Source: Deltaproteobacteria bacterium (lineage in GTDB: Bacteria > UBA10199 > SPLOWO2-01-44-7). From it: a DNA stretch of 36,716 nucleotides. Location of the stretch: assembly GCA_016213065.1 (NCBI GenBank), contig JACRBV010000148.1:1-36716 (forward strand). Direction: 5' to 3'. This document shows, piece after piece, positions 8,001-16,114 of this stretch. Within the stretch, counting starts at the first letter, position 1; the number at the start of each line of letters is the position of its first letter. Below the pieces are notes generated by a model. That model was not told the DNA's origin, ran no database searches, and saw only the letters and a program-made list of their open reading frames with translations. Made by a program: the position numbers and the translations under genes.

Positions 8001-8959
8001 TTTCCGCCATCAAGACCGGCCGCCGGTTTCTTGTTGTCAGTCATTATCATCCCGACGGGGATGCGCTTGGTTCCACTTTGGCTCTGGGACTTTCCTTAAA
8101 AAAATTAGAGAAAAAAGTGGTGATGTATAACCGGGACAGGGTTCCCTATAACCTGAAATATCTGCCCGCGAGTTCCTCCATCACACAAACGCTTCCCAAT
8201 ATCTCTTTTGATTACACATTCATTGTTGATTGCGCCCAGCCCAAACGCGTGAGTGACGACTTTGCGAAAGCGCTCGAAGCAAAGCGTTTGGGAAAATTAT
8301 TGTGTCTCGACCATCATCTGCTCGATTACAAAGTTGGAGATGTTGACTGGATCGATCCGAAAGCGGCGTCAACCGGTTGTGTAATCTGGAAACTTTTGAA
8401 AACGCTGAAGCTTCATAAAAATAAAGATATCGCCAATCTGGTTTATTGCACTCTCACCGTGGACACCGGTTCTTTTCGCTATTCCAATACAACGGCCGAT
8501 GTTTTTAAGATGGCAGGCGAGTTGCTCCGTTACGGTGCAGACCCGTGGCTCGCGGCGCGAAATCTTGAAGAATCAAACCCGTCGGAGCGCTATGTTTTGC
8601 TGGGGCTGGCCCTCCGGTCACTTTTTGTCGGCATGAACGGAGAATATGCGTCGATGGATGTAACGCAGTCGATGCTCAAAGAATCAGGCGCCGGAGACGA
8701 TCTCTCGGAAGATTTTGCGAATTACCCGCGCTCCATTAAAGGCGTGGAAGTCTCCGCTCTTTTTCGGGAGATGGAAGATTTGCGCATCAAGGTGAGTCTT
8801 CGTTCCAAACTCAGAGTCGATGTCTCCAAAGTCGCCAAAAGTTTCGGTGGTGGCGGACACGTACATGCTGCAGGGTGTATTCTCCGCTGTGATTTAACCA
8901 GCGCCAAGAAGCAGATTGAGACAGAGGTGCGTAAAAAACTAAAAAATAAAAAATTTTGA
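7913..8959 (+). CDS. nrnA: DHH/DHHA1 phosphoesterase, NrnA-like nanoRNase
   Basis: Family members degrade short oligoribonucleotides and often dephosphorylate pAp. Motifs: SHYHPDGDALGS near residues 43-54, a DCA block, the DHH motif (LDHH) near 132-135, DTGSFRY near 192, and the DHHA1 glycine-rich GGGGHVHAAG near 312-321. It keeps the usual place between infB and truB. The first 29 or so residues are a translation of the heptamer array, and family similarity begins at VLSAIKTGRRFLVVSH. An in-frame GTG at 7973 would give a more typical N-terminus; no Shine-Dalgarno decides between them. The stop lies inside a second, A/T-rich heptamer array. Confidence 0.88.
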   Translation: MDHRPKNKKGSKSLVHSPWSVVHGPLSTVLSAIKTGRRFLVVSHYHPDGDALGSTLALGLSLKKLEKKVVMYNRDRVPYNLKYLPASSSITQTLPNISFDYTFIVDCAQPKRVSDDFAKALEAKRLGKLLCLDHHLLDYKVGDVDWIDPKAASTGCVIWKLLKTLKLHKNKDIANLVYCTLTVDTGSFRYSNTTADVFKMAGELLRYGADPWLAARNLEESNPSERYVLLGLALRSLFVGMNGEYASMDVTQSMLKESGAGDDLSEDFANYPRSIKGVEVSALFREMEDLRIKVSLRSKLRVDVSKVAKSFGGGGHVHAAGCILRCDLTSAKKQIETEVRKKLKNKKF

Positions 8960-9003
8960 TTTTTGATATGTGTCTTTGGTTTCTAATTTTTGGTTTTTAA
9001 TTT
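8934..9003. repeat. A/T-rich palindromic heptamer array between nrnA and truB
   Basis: Ten units in unbroken 7-nt phase: AAAAACT, AAAAAAT, AAAAAAT, TTTGATT, TTTGATA, TGTGTCT, TTGGTTT, CTAATTT, TTGGTTT, TTAATTT. The A-rich left arm pairs loosely with the T-rich right arm. It contains the last codons and the TGA of nrnA and ends 3 nt before the truB ATG. Confidence 0.75.
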
Positions 9004-9006
9004 TTT

Positions 9007-9636
9007 ATGAACGGCATTCTTGTTGTCGACAAACCCTCTGGGCCCACTTCTCACGATATTTGCCAATATTTCAAACACCAACTTGGAGTGAAAAAAGTGG
9101 GACACGCGGGAACGCTTGATCCTCTGGCCAGCGGTGTTTTGATTTTATTGATTGACGGCGCCACCAAACTTCAAAGTGTTTTCATGGGAAAAGAAAAAGA
9201 ATACGAATTTACAATTCGTCTAGGTGTTGCGACCGACACGTATGATTCTGAAGGGAAGGTCGTTCAGGAATCCCCGATGCCAAGCGATGCAGTGGAACAA
9301 ATTCAAAGCATGTTGCAGGAATTTCGCGGCGAAATTTTGCAAACGCCTCCGGCATATTCGGCCCTCAAAAAAAATGGAAAACCTTTTTACAAACTGGCCA
9401 GAGAAGGAAAAGAAGTGAAACCGGAACCTCGCAAAATAACAGTTTATGCTCTGGAAATAATTCATCATGTTCTGCCCTTTGTGACATTAAGGGCGCGTTG
9501 TTCTTCGGGAACCTACGTCCGCTCCATCGCACACGACATCGGACAAAAACTCGCCTGCGGTGCCCACGTCACCGCCTTGCGACGTTTACGCTCCGAACCG
9601 TTTGGGGTAGAGGATGCAATCAAGATTGAATGGTGA
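9007..9636 (+). CDS. truB: tRNA pseudouridine-55 synthase TruB, short form
   Basis: Isomerises U55 to pseudouridine in the tRNA T-loop. The catalytic Asp38 sits in HAGTLDPLASG, with LLVDKPSG-type opening residues (ILVVDKPSGPTSHD), PPAYSALKKNGKPFYKLAREG near residues 117-137 and GTYVRSIAHDIG near 175-186. At 209 residues it is about 100 shorter than E. coli or B. subtilis TruB and ends soon after the catalytic domain, so the C-terminal PUA-like domain is missing. The ATG directly follows the heptamer array with no purine-rich Shine-Dalgarno. Confidence 0.92.
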   Translation: MNGILVVDKPSGPTSHDICQYFKHQLGVKKVGHAGTLDPLASGVLILLIDGATKLQSVFMGKEKEYEFTIRLGVATDTYDSEGKVVQESPMPSDAVEQIQSMLQEFRGEILQTPPAYSALKKNGKPFYKLAREGKEVKPEPRKITVYALEIIHHVLPFVTLRARCSSGTYVRSIAHDIGQKLACGAHVTALRRLRSEPFGVEDAIKIEW

Positions 9637-9650
9637 TGCGCTAACAATTG

Positions 9651-9720
9651 TCATTCCCGCGAAGGCGGGAATCCAGTCTTTATAACAATTTCTGGATCCC
9701 TGCCTTCGCAGGGATGACAA
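9651..9720. repeat. 70-bp palindromic element with dRS3-like core, copy 1
   Basis: The left part TCATTCCCGCGAAGGCGGGA carries a core of form ATTCCC-N8-GGGAAT, the same as the neisserial dRS3 consensus. The right part reads CTGGATCCCTGCCTTCGCAG and onward to GGATGACAA. CTGGAT pairs with ATCCAG, and the ends TTGTCATTCCC/GGGATGACAA are complementary. A second copy, of identical length once an insertion is removed, is at 20081-20284. Confidence 0.8.
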
Positions 9721-9745
9721 GAAAATGGATTACTCCGACAGACTT

Positions 9746-10129
9746 TTAAGAACTCCTCGCCTGATTTTTGATGGTGAGAAGTAGGTCGACCAGTACGCGC
9801 GTTCCCATTTCACCTTCGGCAACAATCTCTTCGCGGAGTCTTTCAAGCGCCGCTTCATCGGTTAATGTCAGCAAACGCCCGATTTTTTCGCTGACGCGAT
9901 TCCATTCCGGTGAAAGGCGGGCATGCACTTGCTTGATGGCCGGATTTTCTTTTTCCTGTTTTTGCATGACTTCATCTACCGATGCGACAAAATCTTTCAT
10001 CTCCCAATCTTTTACAGGGGCTCGCGTCGCCCCCTCCACCGGCAAAGCCGGCGGAGCCTCCTCCTCTCGCTCGCTTTGCTCGCTTTTATGCTTCTTATGT
10101 TTTTTGGTGCGCGGGGTTTTTTTCTTCAT
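9746..10129 (-). CDS. Hypothetical protein carrying an in-frame 68-bp palindrome
   Basis: A 127-residue ORF with no family I recognise. Its ATG (10129-10127) overlaps the stop of the upstream CCA-adding enzyme gene in ATGA fashion, which supports the start. Residues about 1-15 are Lys-rich, residues about 16-38 (SEQSEREEEAPPALPVEGAT and on) are encoded by the palindromic element, and the rest (FVASVDEVMQKQ... TRVLVDLLLTIKNQA) looks helical and soluble. The native protein is probably about 100 residues. Confidence 0.6.
   Translation of the reverse strand: MKKKTPRTKKHKKHKSEQSEREEEAPPALPVEGATRAPVKDWEMKDFVASVDEVMQKQEKENPAIKQVHARLSPEWNRVSEKIGRLLTLTDEAALERLREEIVAEGEMGTRVLVDLLLTIKNQARSS
10016..10083 (-). 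repeat. 68-bp palindromic element, copy 3 (inside a small ORF)
   Basis: Aligns without gaps over 68 positions to the copies at 3627 and 25159. The stem is CTCCGCCGGC with GCCGGTGGAG; compared with copy 1, the sixth base pair has changed from A-T to C-G on both sides, and the fifth pair is G-T. It is read in the same phase and direction as the tilS copy. Confidence 0.85.
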
Positions 10130-11517
10130 TTTTTCTCCTCCAAGTTATGCATAATTTCTTTTGCCAGCGCCTGCAATTGTTCTTTTGTGTTTAAGGTTGG
10201 ATCATCGAGCACCCGTTCAACCAATTGTTTGAGAATTTTTCCCATTCCGGGTCCGGGAGGAATGCCGCCTGCAATCAAATCATGTCCCGTGATTGCGAGA
10301 TCGCCGGGACCAAACGGCGGTTTTTTTGCCAACTCCGTGCGCACGCGCTGGCGCATATTCGCAACCCCTTTGACAGAGCGAGGATGTTTGCCTCCGCGGT
10401 TATCGGCGAGTCGCAAATCGAGTAATTTATAAATTAGAGGTTCACCGATTTTGTGGACAAAACGGCGGATCGCCTTATCGGTGAAATACGATTTTGTTTC
10501 AAACATGTGATGCAGAACAAGGGTCTCCACATTTTTTGGATTGATTCCAAGCGTGGTTACTTTCATCCTCTGCATCCATTTGTGAACAATACGCCGCGAA
10601 ACAAGTTGATGTCCGTAGAAAACAATGCGGTCTTTTGCATCATCATATTTTCTGGTCGGCGTTTTTCCCACATCGTGGAAAAGGGCTGAAAACATGAGTT
10701 CCAAATCTCCGGGATTTTCCAGATATTCATCTGCTCTAGTGGCATCCAAAACACGCATTGTGTGTTTGTAAACATCATCTCCCGGGCGTTTGTCCTGCTC
10801 AATTCCAACCAGTGCGTCTACTTCCGGAAAGAGATATCGTAGTAATCCCACCTCCCGCATGATTTCAAAACCAACAGAAGGGACAGGGGCAGAAAAAAGT
10901 TTTTTAATCTCTTCGACAATTCGTTCGGCGGAAACGGTGGCGATCAAAGGGACACTGGTTTTCATGGCCTTCCATGTTTTGGGTTCGATTGTCAGACCCA
11001 ATCGGGCGGCAAACTGAACGGCGCGAATCAGCCGCAACGGATCTTCCTCGAAGGCCATGTCAAAAACAATGCGGAGCGTTTTGTTTTCCAAATCTTTTCG
11101 TCCGTTGAAAGGGTCAATAATCTGTTCAGTTTTTATGTTGAGAGCCATGGCGTTAATCGTAAAATCACGTCTTCCCAAATCTTCTTCAATGGAAAGATTT
11201 GGATCAAAGGCAACTTCAAAGTCGCGGTGTCCCACTCCGGTTGAAATTTCTTTTCGTGGAAGGGCGATATCGTAAACGATTTCTGATTCCGCATGGGGTG
11301 TGAATTTCAGGACTCCAAAAGATTTTCCCACAAAAGCAACTTTGCCGTAAGGAGTTAGAAGATTCTTCAACGTCTCCATCGAAATTTTTCGAACGAGCAG
11401 ATCTCTGTCCTTGTGAGGAATTTTAAGAAGCGCACCCCGAACGGTTCCGCCCACTTCATAAATTTCCCCTCCCGCTTGCCAGAGGGGTTCCAAAAATTTT
11501 AAAGACGATTTTGTCAC
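10126..11517 (-). CDS. cca: CCA-adding tRNA nucleotidyltransferase with HD domain
   Basis: Class II nucleotidyltransferase that adds or repairs tRNA 3' CCA. 463 residues. The head has GGTVRGAL (residues 23-30) and the catalytic pair Asp37/Asp39 (KDRDLLV), then RRDFTINAMA and DPLRLIRAVQFAARL of the neck. A C-terminal HD domain (ALFHDVGKT near residue 279) suggests added phosphohydrolase activity. Poly(A) polymerase I is the near alternative; I favour CCA because of the HD domain and the TGHDL-containing tail (about residue 418). It overlaps the small ORF downstream by ATGA; the stop of the PpiD-like gene lies within its first codons. Confidence 0.85.
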   Translation of the reverse strand: MTKSSLKFLEPLWQAGGEIYEVGGTVRGALLKIPHKDRDLLVRKISMETLKNLLTPYGKVAFVGKSFGVLKFTPHAESEIVYDIALPRKEISTGVGHRDFEVAFDPNLSIEEDLGRRDFTINAMALNIKTEQIIDPFNGRKDLENKTLRIVFDMAFEEDPLRLIRAVQFAARLGLTIEPKTWKAMKTSVPLIATVSAERIVEEIKKLFSAPVPSVGFEIMREVGLLRYLFPEVDALVGIEQDKRPGDDVYKHTMRVLDATRADEYLENPGDLELMFSALFHDVGKTPTRKYDDAKDRIVFYGHQLVSRRIVHKWMQRMKVTTLGINPKNVETLVLHHMFETKSYFTDKAIRRFVHKIGEPLIYKLLDLRLADNRGGKHPRSVKGVANMRQRVRTELAKKPPFGPGDLAITGHDLIAGGIPPGPGMGKILKQLVERVLDDPTLNTKEQLQALAKEIMHNLEEKK

Positions 11518-12458
11518 AGGCCTTCAGATTTAACCAAAGATTGAACGGGAGTTTTATCTGCAAAATCACGGAACCAGTAATCAACAAGACGTAATTGGGG
11601 CAAATAGGATGGGCCGTTATTTTGTGGTGATTTGGTTTCCGGATTTTTCTGCTCGACGAGGCGCACCGCCATCCATTTGTTTTCCTTAACAAAGGGTTTT
11701 GCAATTCCCGACTTTGGTTTTTTAAGGGAAAGGAGGGTGGCATACTCCTCCACCGTTAACGCGCCCCCGAAAATTTTCTTCCGGTCTTTTAATCCGAGTG
11801 GGCCAACTTTTTCTGTTTTTAATTTTTCTTTTTTCAGAAGAGGGGTGGCTTCATTTCCCTTAAACCACGTTTCCTGAACGGATTCGGCAATTTCTTTTTT
11901 CCCCGCGTCTGTGATGGTGATGGTTTCAAAAGTCCATGTTGGTTGAAGAGGCGGCTCAGAAATTTTTTCTGTGTTTTGAGCCCACTCTTGGAATTTTTTG
12001 ACAAGCAGATCGTTGCGGACCATGTTTTCGTAGGCAAAACCGTATCGGTAATAAAAATTGTTGATGTAGTTTTTATAACTGACCGGATCAAAATCTTTTT
12101 CAGAGGAAATAAAATTGGCCAACTCACGGTCGGTTACTTTAAATCCAAGTTGGGTAGAAAATTGTTCGATAAGGCTGGAGGTAACGAGTTGTTGCTGGAC
12201 TGACTGTTTGATGCTTTTTGTAAGAAAGTCAGGGATTTCTCCCCCTTTGAATTGTTCCTGTAATTTTTCGTATTGGTTTTCATAAAAAAAACGAAATTGG
12301 GAAAGTGGAACGCTTTGAGCACCCACAACAAGAGCCACCGAGTCGAGGTTTTGTTCGTTGACTTTATTGAAACCAAAAAAGAAAACAAACGTGACAATGA
12401 TAATGCTCAAAACCACTTTCAATCCCCACCCTGCATGTTTTCGCATGACCCCAAGCAT
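11514..12458 (-). CDS. PpiD/SurA-like membrane-anchored periplasmic foldase
   Basis: The 314-residue protein starts MLGVMRKHAGWGLKVV and has one N-terminal membrane helix (about residues 13-30), then the SurA_N/PpiD N-terminal chaperone region (VGAQSVPLSQFRFFYE, LIEQFSTQLGFKVTDRELANFI) and a C-terminal part with a degenerate PPIase-like segment. I choose the ATG at 12458: GGAG lies seven bases upstream, and the longer in-frame start at 12542 falls inside the terminator of the upstream gene. At about half the length of E. coli PpiD it is probably a single-domain foldase. Confidence 0.75.
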   Translation of the reverse strand: MLGVMRKHAGWGLKVVLSIIIVTFVFFFGFNKVNEQNLDSVALVVGAQSVPLSQFRFFYENQYEKLQEQFKGGEIPDFLTKSIKQSVQQQLVTSSLIEQFSTQLGFKVTDRELANFISSEKDFDPVSYKNYINNFYYRYGFAYENMVRNDLLVKKFQEWAQNTEKISEPPLQPTWTFETITITDAGKKEIAESVQETWFKGNEATPLLKKEKLKTEKVGPLGLKDRKKIFGGALTVEEYATLLSLKKPKSGIAKPFVKENKWMAVRLVEQKNPETKSPQNNGPSYLPQLRLVDYWFRDFADKTPVQSLVKSEGL

Positions 12459-12505
12459 TTGGGCTCCATAACTAAATTCCTCATTGAAGTCAATTTGGGA
12501 GAGGT

Positions 12506-12544
12506 AAAAAAATGCCTGCAAAACACAGAGCTTTGCAGGCATTT
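12506..12544 (-). terminator. Rho-independent terminator of the secreted-protein gene
   Basis: A perfect 13-bp stem, AAATGCCTGCAAA (12510-12522) with TTTGCAGGCATTT (12532-12544), and a 9-nt loop. On the minus strand it is followed by a T run of seven, so it terminates the gene at 12570-13055. It excludes the longer start of the foldase ORF. Confidence 0.85.
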
Positions 12545-12569
12545 ATTGAACTCTTAAAAAAACCGGGTC

Positions 12570-13055
12570 TTATTTCTTTTTCATTTCGAGTGCGAACTGG
12601 CCTTTTTTGGCCCAGCTTAAAATCTGGTCGGCATTGGTCACGGTTGGATCGATTACAGCGTTACATTCTTTGACACTGTAAGTACAGTTGGCTGAAAAAA
12701 CGCCTTTCGATTTTTTAAGATGCTCGGCAAGTTTCATGTATTCGGCGTTGGTTGCTGTTGGGGAAGTGCCGGTGACTGTGAAAAATACGGTAGTCTGGCT
12801 GGCAGACGCTGTTCCAACATCTCCCGCCTTATTTGCGGTCTTCACTTTTTGTTCTTCGGTAACCGTTGTTGCATCAATTCCCGCTTTTTTCCCCTTCACC
12901 TGTTGTTCCGTCACCGTTGTGTTGGTGGTTGTTTCCGGCTGAGGGGTGGGTATGGCTTTCACCGTTGGCGCCGGTGCTGTCTTTGCTTCTTCTGCCATTG
13001 CGAAACCGCTCGACACGAGGACGGCGGCTACAACCAATAATACTATTTTCTTCAT
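12570..13055 (-). CDS. Secreted hypothetical protein
   Basis: 161 residues, not a family I recognise. A clear signal peptide (MKKIVLLVVAAVLVSSGFAMA, cleavage probably after AMA) is followed by a Thr/Pro/Ala-rich linker (about residues 25-90), then a compact 65-residue C-terminal domain with two cysteines (SANCTYSVKEC), which may form a disulfide in the periplasm. AAGGAGGAG just upstream of the ATG is a strong Shine-Dalgarno, and a perfect terminator follows, so it is a monocistronic, probably well expressed gene. Confidence 0.75.
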   Translation of the reverse strand: MKKIVLLVVAAVLVSSGFAMAEEAKTAPAPTVKAIPTPQPETTTNTTVTEQQVKGKKAGIDATTVTEEQKVKTANKAGDVGTASASQTTVFFTVTGTSPTATNAEYMKLAEHLKKSKGVFSANCTYSVKECNAVIDPTVTNADQILSWAKKGQFALEMKKK

Positions 13056-13192
13056 ATTTCTCCTCCTTGAGGGTTTATCCCCCAGTTTATTATTGGGCGA
13101 CGGCTATCAAAATTGCGTCCTATGAGCAAGGATATATCGTATGATTGCAACGGTTCAGATTTGATGTTAGTCAGCAATCCAAATTTAAGACT

Positions 13193-13306
<114 letters not shown>

Positions 13307-13324
13307 TTCCACAGGAGGATTTTT

Positions 13325-14185
13325 ATGTCAGAGGTCAGGATCGGTGTCATCGGCGGAAGCGGGCTTTACGAGATGGACGGTTTGAAAAAACTGGAAGAAA
13401 AATGGATTGATACTCCTTTTGGAAAACCTTCCGACGCCGTTATTATTGGGGAACTCGAAGGACAAAATGTTGCTTTTTTACCTCGCCACGGTCGCGGTCA
13501 TCTTTTTAATCCTTCCGAAATCAATTTCCGCGCCAACATTTACGCCATGAAAGTTTTAGGCGTGCAAAATATTCTTTCCGTGAGCGCGGTCGGTTCGATG
13601 AAAGAAAAAATTGCGCCGGGGGATATTGTTTTGGTCGACCAATTTATTGACAGAACGCGCGACCGTCCTTCCACTTTTTTTGAAAAGGGAATTGTAGCGC
13701 ATGTCAGTTTTGCCGATCCGGTTTGCCCGTCTCTTTTCAATCTCGTTTATGAGTCGTCAAAGGGAATCAAAGCCAAGATCCACAAAGGCGGAACCTATAT
13801 TTGCATTGAAGGGCCGATGTTCAGTTCCCGTGCTGAATCCAAACTCTACCGCTCTTGGGATGTGGATGTGATTGGCATGACCAATTTGCAAGAAGCAAAG
13901 TTGGCCAGAGAGGCTGAAATTTGTTATACCACTTTGGCGCTGTCGACCGATTATGACTGCTGGCATGAATCAGAAGAAGCGGTGGATGCCTCGATGGTTT
14001 TGGAGACCATGAACAAAAATGTGGTGACGGCCAAAAAAATAATTCGTGAAACGGTGAAAAATATGGTTCAGAAGAAAAAATGCGGCTGTGGCGATGTGCT
14101 GAAATACGCCATTATCAGTGATCCCAGAAAGATCGGGCCCGAGGTGAAAAAACGCCTCGCTCCGATCATCGAAAAATATATCTAA
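13325..14185 (+). CDS. mtaP: S-methyl-5'-thioadenosine phosphorylase
   Basis: Phosphorolysis of methylthioadenosine to adenine and methylthioribose-1-phosphate, in methionine salvage. 286 residues, usual length for the purine phosphorylase MTAP branch: IGVIGGSGLY phosphate-binding start, PRHGRGH near residue 58, EGPMFSSRAESKLYRSW near 163-179, GMTNLQEAKLAREAE near 187 and STDYDCWHE near 207 (the adenine-specifying Asp region). An AGGAGGA eight bases before the ATG fixes the start. The leader contains the heptamer hairpin, which could affect expression. Confidence 0.93.
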   Translation: MSEVRIGVIGGSGLYEMDGLKKLEEKWIDTPFGKPSDAVIIGELEGQNVAFLPRHGRGHLFNPSEINFRANIYAMKVLGVQNILSVSAVGSMKEKIAPGDIVLVDQFIDRTRDRPSTFFEKGIVAHVSFADPVCPSLFNLVYESSKGIKAKIHKGGTYICIEGPMFSSRAESKLYRSWDVDVIGMTNLQEAKLAREAEICYTTLALSTDYDCWHESEEAVDASMVLETMNKNVVTAKKIIRETVKNMVQKKKCGCGDVLKYAIISDPRKIGPEVKKRLAPIIEKYI

Positions 14186-14201
14186 GCGAGTACGTAACAA
14201 A

Positions 14202-14567
14202 ATGGAAAGTATAGGGTCTTATCTAAAACGTCAGCGGGAGATGCGCAAAATTGGTCTTGAGGAAATTTCTCAAGCCACCAAAATCAGCATGAAGTGCCTT
14301 ATGGCAATTGAAGCCGACGATTTTAATTCGCTTCCGGGATTTGTTTTCGCCAAAGGGTTCATCCGTTCCTACGCAAAAGCGATTGGGCTTGATGATGAAG
14401 AGGCCATTTTGCATTTTGAGGATTATCTTGAAACCGTTTTGGACAGTCCCCACCGAAAAAAAGAACGCTTTCGCTGGTTGCACACGGGTGGTCTTCAATT
14501 AAAACCGTGGGCCTTTTTTATACTGTTATTGGTGATCGTTGTTGTAATAGCCTATCTGTCATCGTGA
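14202..14567 (+). CDS. RodZ-like helix-turn-helix membrane protein
   Basis: 121 residues. N-terminal HTH_25/Xre-type domain as in RodZ (SIGSYLKRQREMRKIGLEEISQATKIS..., YAKAIGLDDEEAI) and one C-terminal membrane helix (about residues 101-119) with a positively charged cytoplasmic side. Full-length RodZ has a periplasmic beta domain that is absent here, so this is a short form. A role in MreB-linked shape control is inference from the family. The TGA overlaps the recO GTG start (GTGA), pointing to translational coupling. Confidence 0.75.
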   Translation: MESIGSYLKRQREMRKIGLEEISQATKISMKCLMAIEADDFNSLPGFVFAKGFIRSYAKAIGLDDEEAILHFEDYLETVLDSPHRKKERFRWLHTGGLQLKPWAFFILLLVIVVVIAYLSS

Positions 14568-15157
14568 CCAAGCAAGACAAAGCCATTATTTTAAAAAATC
14601 ATAAATACGGGGAATCGGATCTGATTGTCTCTCTATTCACACCGCAAAGAGGCAAATGGAAAGGATTTGCAAAGGGGGCGAGGCGTTCCAAAAAACGGTT
14701 CGGTGCTGGTTTGGAAATGGGATCTCACATCCAGATTGCCTACGAAGAAAAACCAAACAGGGATTTGGCTCTCTTGAAGGAAGCTTCCTTTATTACTTTC
14801 AACCCGAAATGGCGCTCATCGTGGGAAGCGATTGCGGTGGCTAGTTATGCGTTGGAGCTTGTTTATAAACTTTCTCCGGAACATCAGGAATCGTCAAAAA
14901 AATTTCTTCTGCTTGAAGATTTTCTTTCCCGTTTGGAGGTGGCTTCCGCCGTGGAGCTTCTCTTTTCCTTTCAAAAAGAATGGCTTCATCTTTCGGGGTG
15001 GGGGAGCGAGTTGGATTGTTGCGCGCTGTGCGGTCGCGTTTGGGAAAACAGGGAGAACTCCTCCCAACTTCAGGACGTTTTCGACCATTACTGGCAACAT
15101 CTGTTGGATAAACCCCTTTCCTCAAGAAAGTTGCTAGCAGAGGCCGTTTTGTTGTAG
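14564..15157 (+). CDS. recO: DNA repair protein RecO
   Basis: Mediator that loads RecA at gaps with RecF/RecR. N-terminal OB fold (KAIILKNHKYGESDLIVSLFTPQRGK, then GARRSKKRFGAGLE) followed by a helical part and a zinc-ribbon start (CCALCG near residue 153). I choose GTG 14564, which overlaps the stop of the RodZ-like gene; the upstream in-frame ATG at 14507 would lie in the membrane-helix codons of that gene. At 197 residues it is shorter than E. coli RecO (242), and the second cysteine pair of the ribbon is not visible. Confidence 0.82.
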   Translation: MTKQDKAIILKNHKYGESDLIVSLFTPQRGKWKGFAKGARRSKKRFGAGLEMGSHIQIAYEEKPNRDLALLKEASFITFNPKWRSSWEAIAVASYALELVYKLSPEHQESSKKFLLLEDFLSRLEVASAVELLFSFQKEWLHLSGWGSELDCCALCGRVWENRENSSQLQDVFDHYWQHLLDKPLSSRKLLAEAVLL

Positions 15158-15166
15158 AAAAAACCT

Positions 15167-16093
15167 ATGCCACTGGAACCCTTTGACCAAGAAGAAACGA
15201 TTTATAAAAAGATTCGGCCCTATATTGTCGTTTCTCTGCTGGTCCATCTTTTGCTCCTTCTTTTATTTGAGAAAATTCCCGAGTCTGTGACTCTTCCCAC
15301 TCCGGGAAAAGAAGCCCCGATTTGGGTCGATTTAAAACAGCAGAAATACCAAATTGCGGATATCGACAAACCGGCGGAGGAAAAACGTCCCGACAAAAGT
15401 CAATTTTTGGGAATGTATGACAGCGCTGTTCCCGAAGAACAAGTCGCGGCAAAGCAGGGGAGGGACAGGACAATGGACCATGGACAACGGACCATGGAAC
15501 AAAAATCAAAAATCAAAAATCAAAAATCAAAAACGAAGAACGAAGAACAAAGAACAAAGAACGAAAAACCAAGAACCAAGAACCAAGAACCAAGAACAAA
15601 GACCCAAGAACCGCCTCTGAAAGATTTATACAAATTTGACAAAGAATCTTTTACAACTCCCGCACCGCAAAAGAGCGCGCCCAAAACAATGGCGAGTGGA
15701 AGTCCGTCGTCTGCTTTGCCCGATGATTTCTATCCCGATTACAAAAAAGGAAGTCGCACTTATCTGAATGTGCTTCGCTATCCCGACATCCAATATTTCG
15801 TGTTGTTGAAACGGGTTTTCAAAACGACCTTTGATCCGATCGGCGCTTTGCGCGCGGCCTTTACCAATAATCAAATTACACGCGGTTCCGTCGAAACGGT
15901 TTTGGGTGTGACGCTCGATGCGAAAGGAAATTTGGCAGAACTTTTCGTTTTCAAAAGCTCAGGCATCAGTGAATACGACCAAGAAACCCTGCGCACCATC
16001 CGCGCCTCCGCTCCCTTCTCAACTCCCCCCCAAAAACTTCTAGACGCCGAAGGCGTCATCCGCATGAGCTGGACCTTTACGGTGTATCTGTAG
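15167..16093 (+). CDS. TonB-family energy transducer with heptamer-encoded linker
   Basis: 308 residues. One N-terminal membrane helix with the TonB-like histidine (SLLVHLLLLLLF, about residues 23-35), a periplasmic linker, and a C-terminal TonB-type domain (SVETVLGVTLDAKGNLAELFVFKSSGISEYDQETLRTI, about residues 240-280, ending in MSWTFTVYL). It would couple the inner-membrane proton gradient to outer-membrane transport; no ExbB/ExbD gene is in the window. Residues about 100-149 of the linker are encoded by 21 consecutive heptamers and are rich in Lys, Asn, Gln, Arg and Thr, replacing or extending the usual Pro/Lys-rich linker. It starts 9 nt after recO. Confidence 0.78.
   Translation: MPLEPFDQEETIYKKIRPYIVVSLLVHLLLLLLFEKIPESVTLPTPGKEAPIWVDLKQQKYQIADIDKPAEEKRPDKSQFLGMYDSAVPEEQVAAKQGRDRTMDHGQRTMEQKSKIKNQKSKTKNEEQRTKNEKPRTKNQEPRTKTQEPPLKDLYKFDKESFTTPAPQKSAPKTMASGSPSSALPDDFYPDYKKGSRTYLNVLRYPDIQYFVLLKRVFKTTFDPIGALRAAFTNNQITRGSVETVLGVTLDAKGNLAELFVFKSSGISEYDQETLRTIRASAPFSTPPQKLLDAEGVIRMSWTFTVYL
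15466..15612 (+). repeat. 21-unit heptamer array within the TonB-like gene
   Basis: Without one phase slip the units run CAGGACA, ATGGACC, ATGGACA, ACGGACC, ATGGAAC, then four AAAAATC, AAAAACG, AAGAACG, two AAGAACA, AAGAACG, AAAAACC, three AAGAACC, AAGAACA, AAGACCC and AAGAACC. Total 147 nt, exactly 49 codons. The first units belong to the ATGGACN type and the rest are A-rich, which links the two repeat types. Confidence 0.92.
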
Positions 16094-16114
16094 CATATAA
16101 AATAATTTGATTTT

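Noticed and set aside
12459-12542. Longer start for the PpiD-like foldase
   Set aside because: The extra codons fall in the terminator hairpin of the upstream gene, and the ATG at 12458 has its own GGAG.
14507-14563. N-terminal extension of RecO
   Set aside because: It shadows the membrane-helix codons of the RodZ-like gene; the GTG at 14564 overlaps that gene's stop and begins the family similarity.
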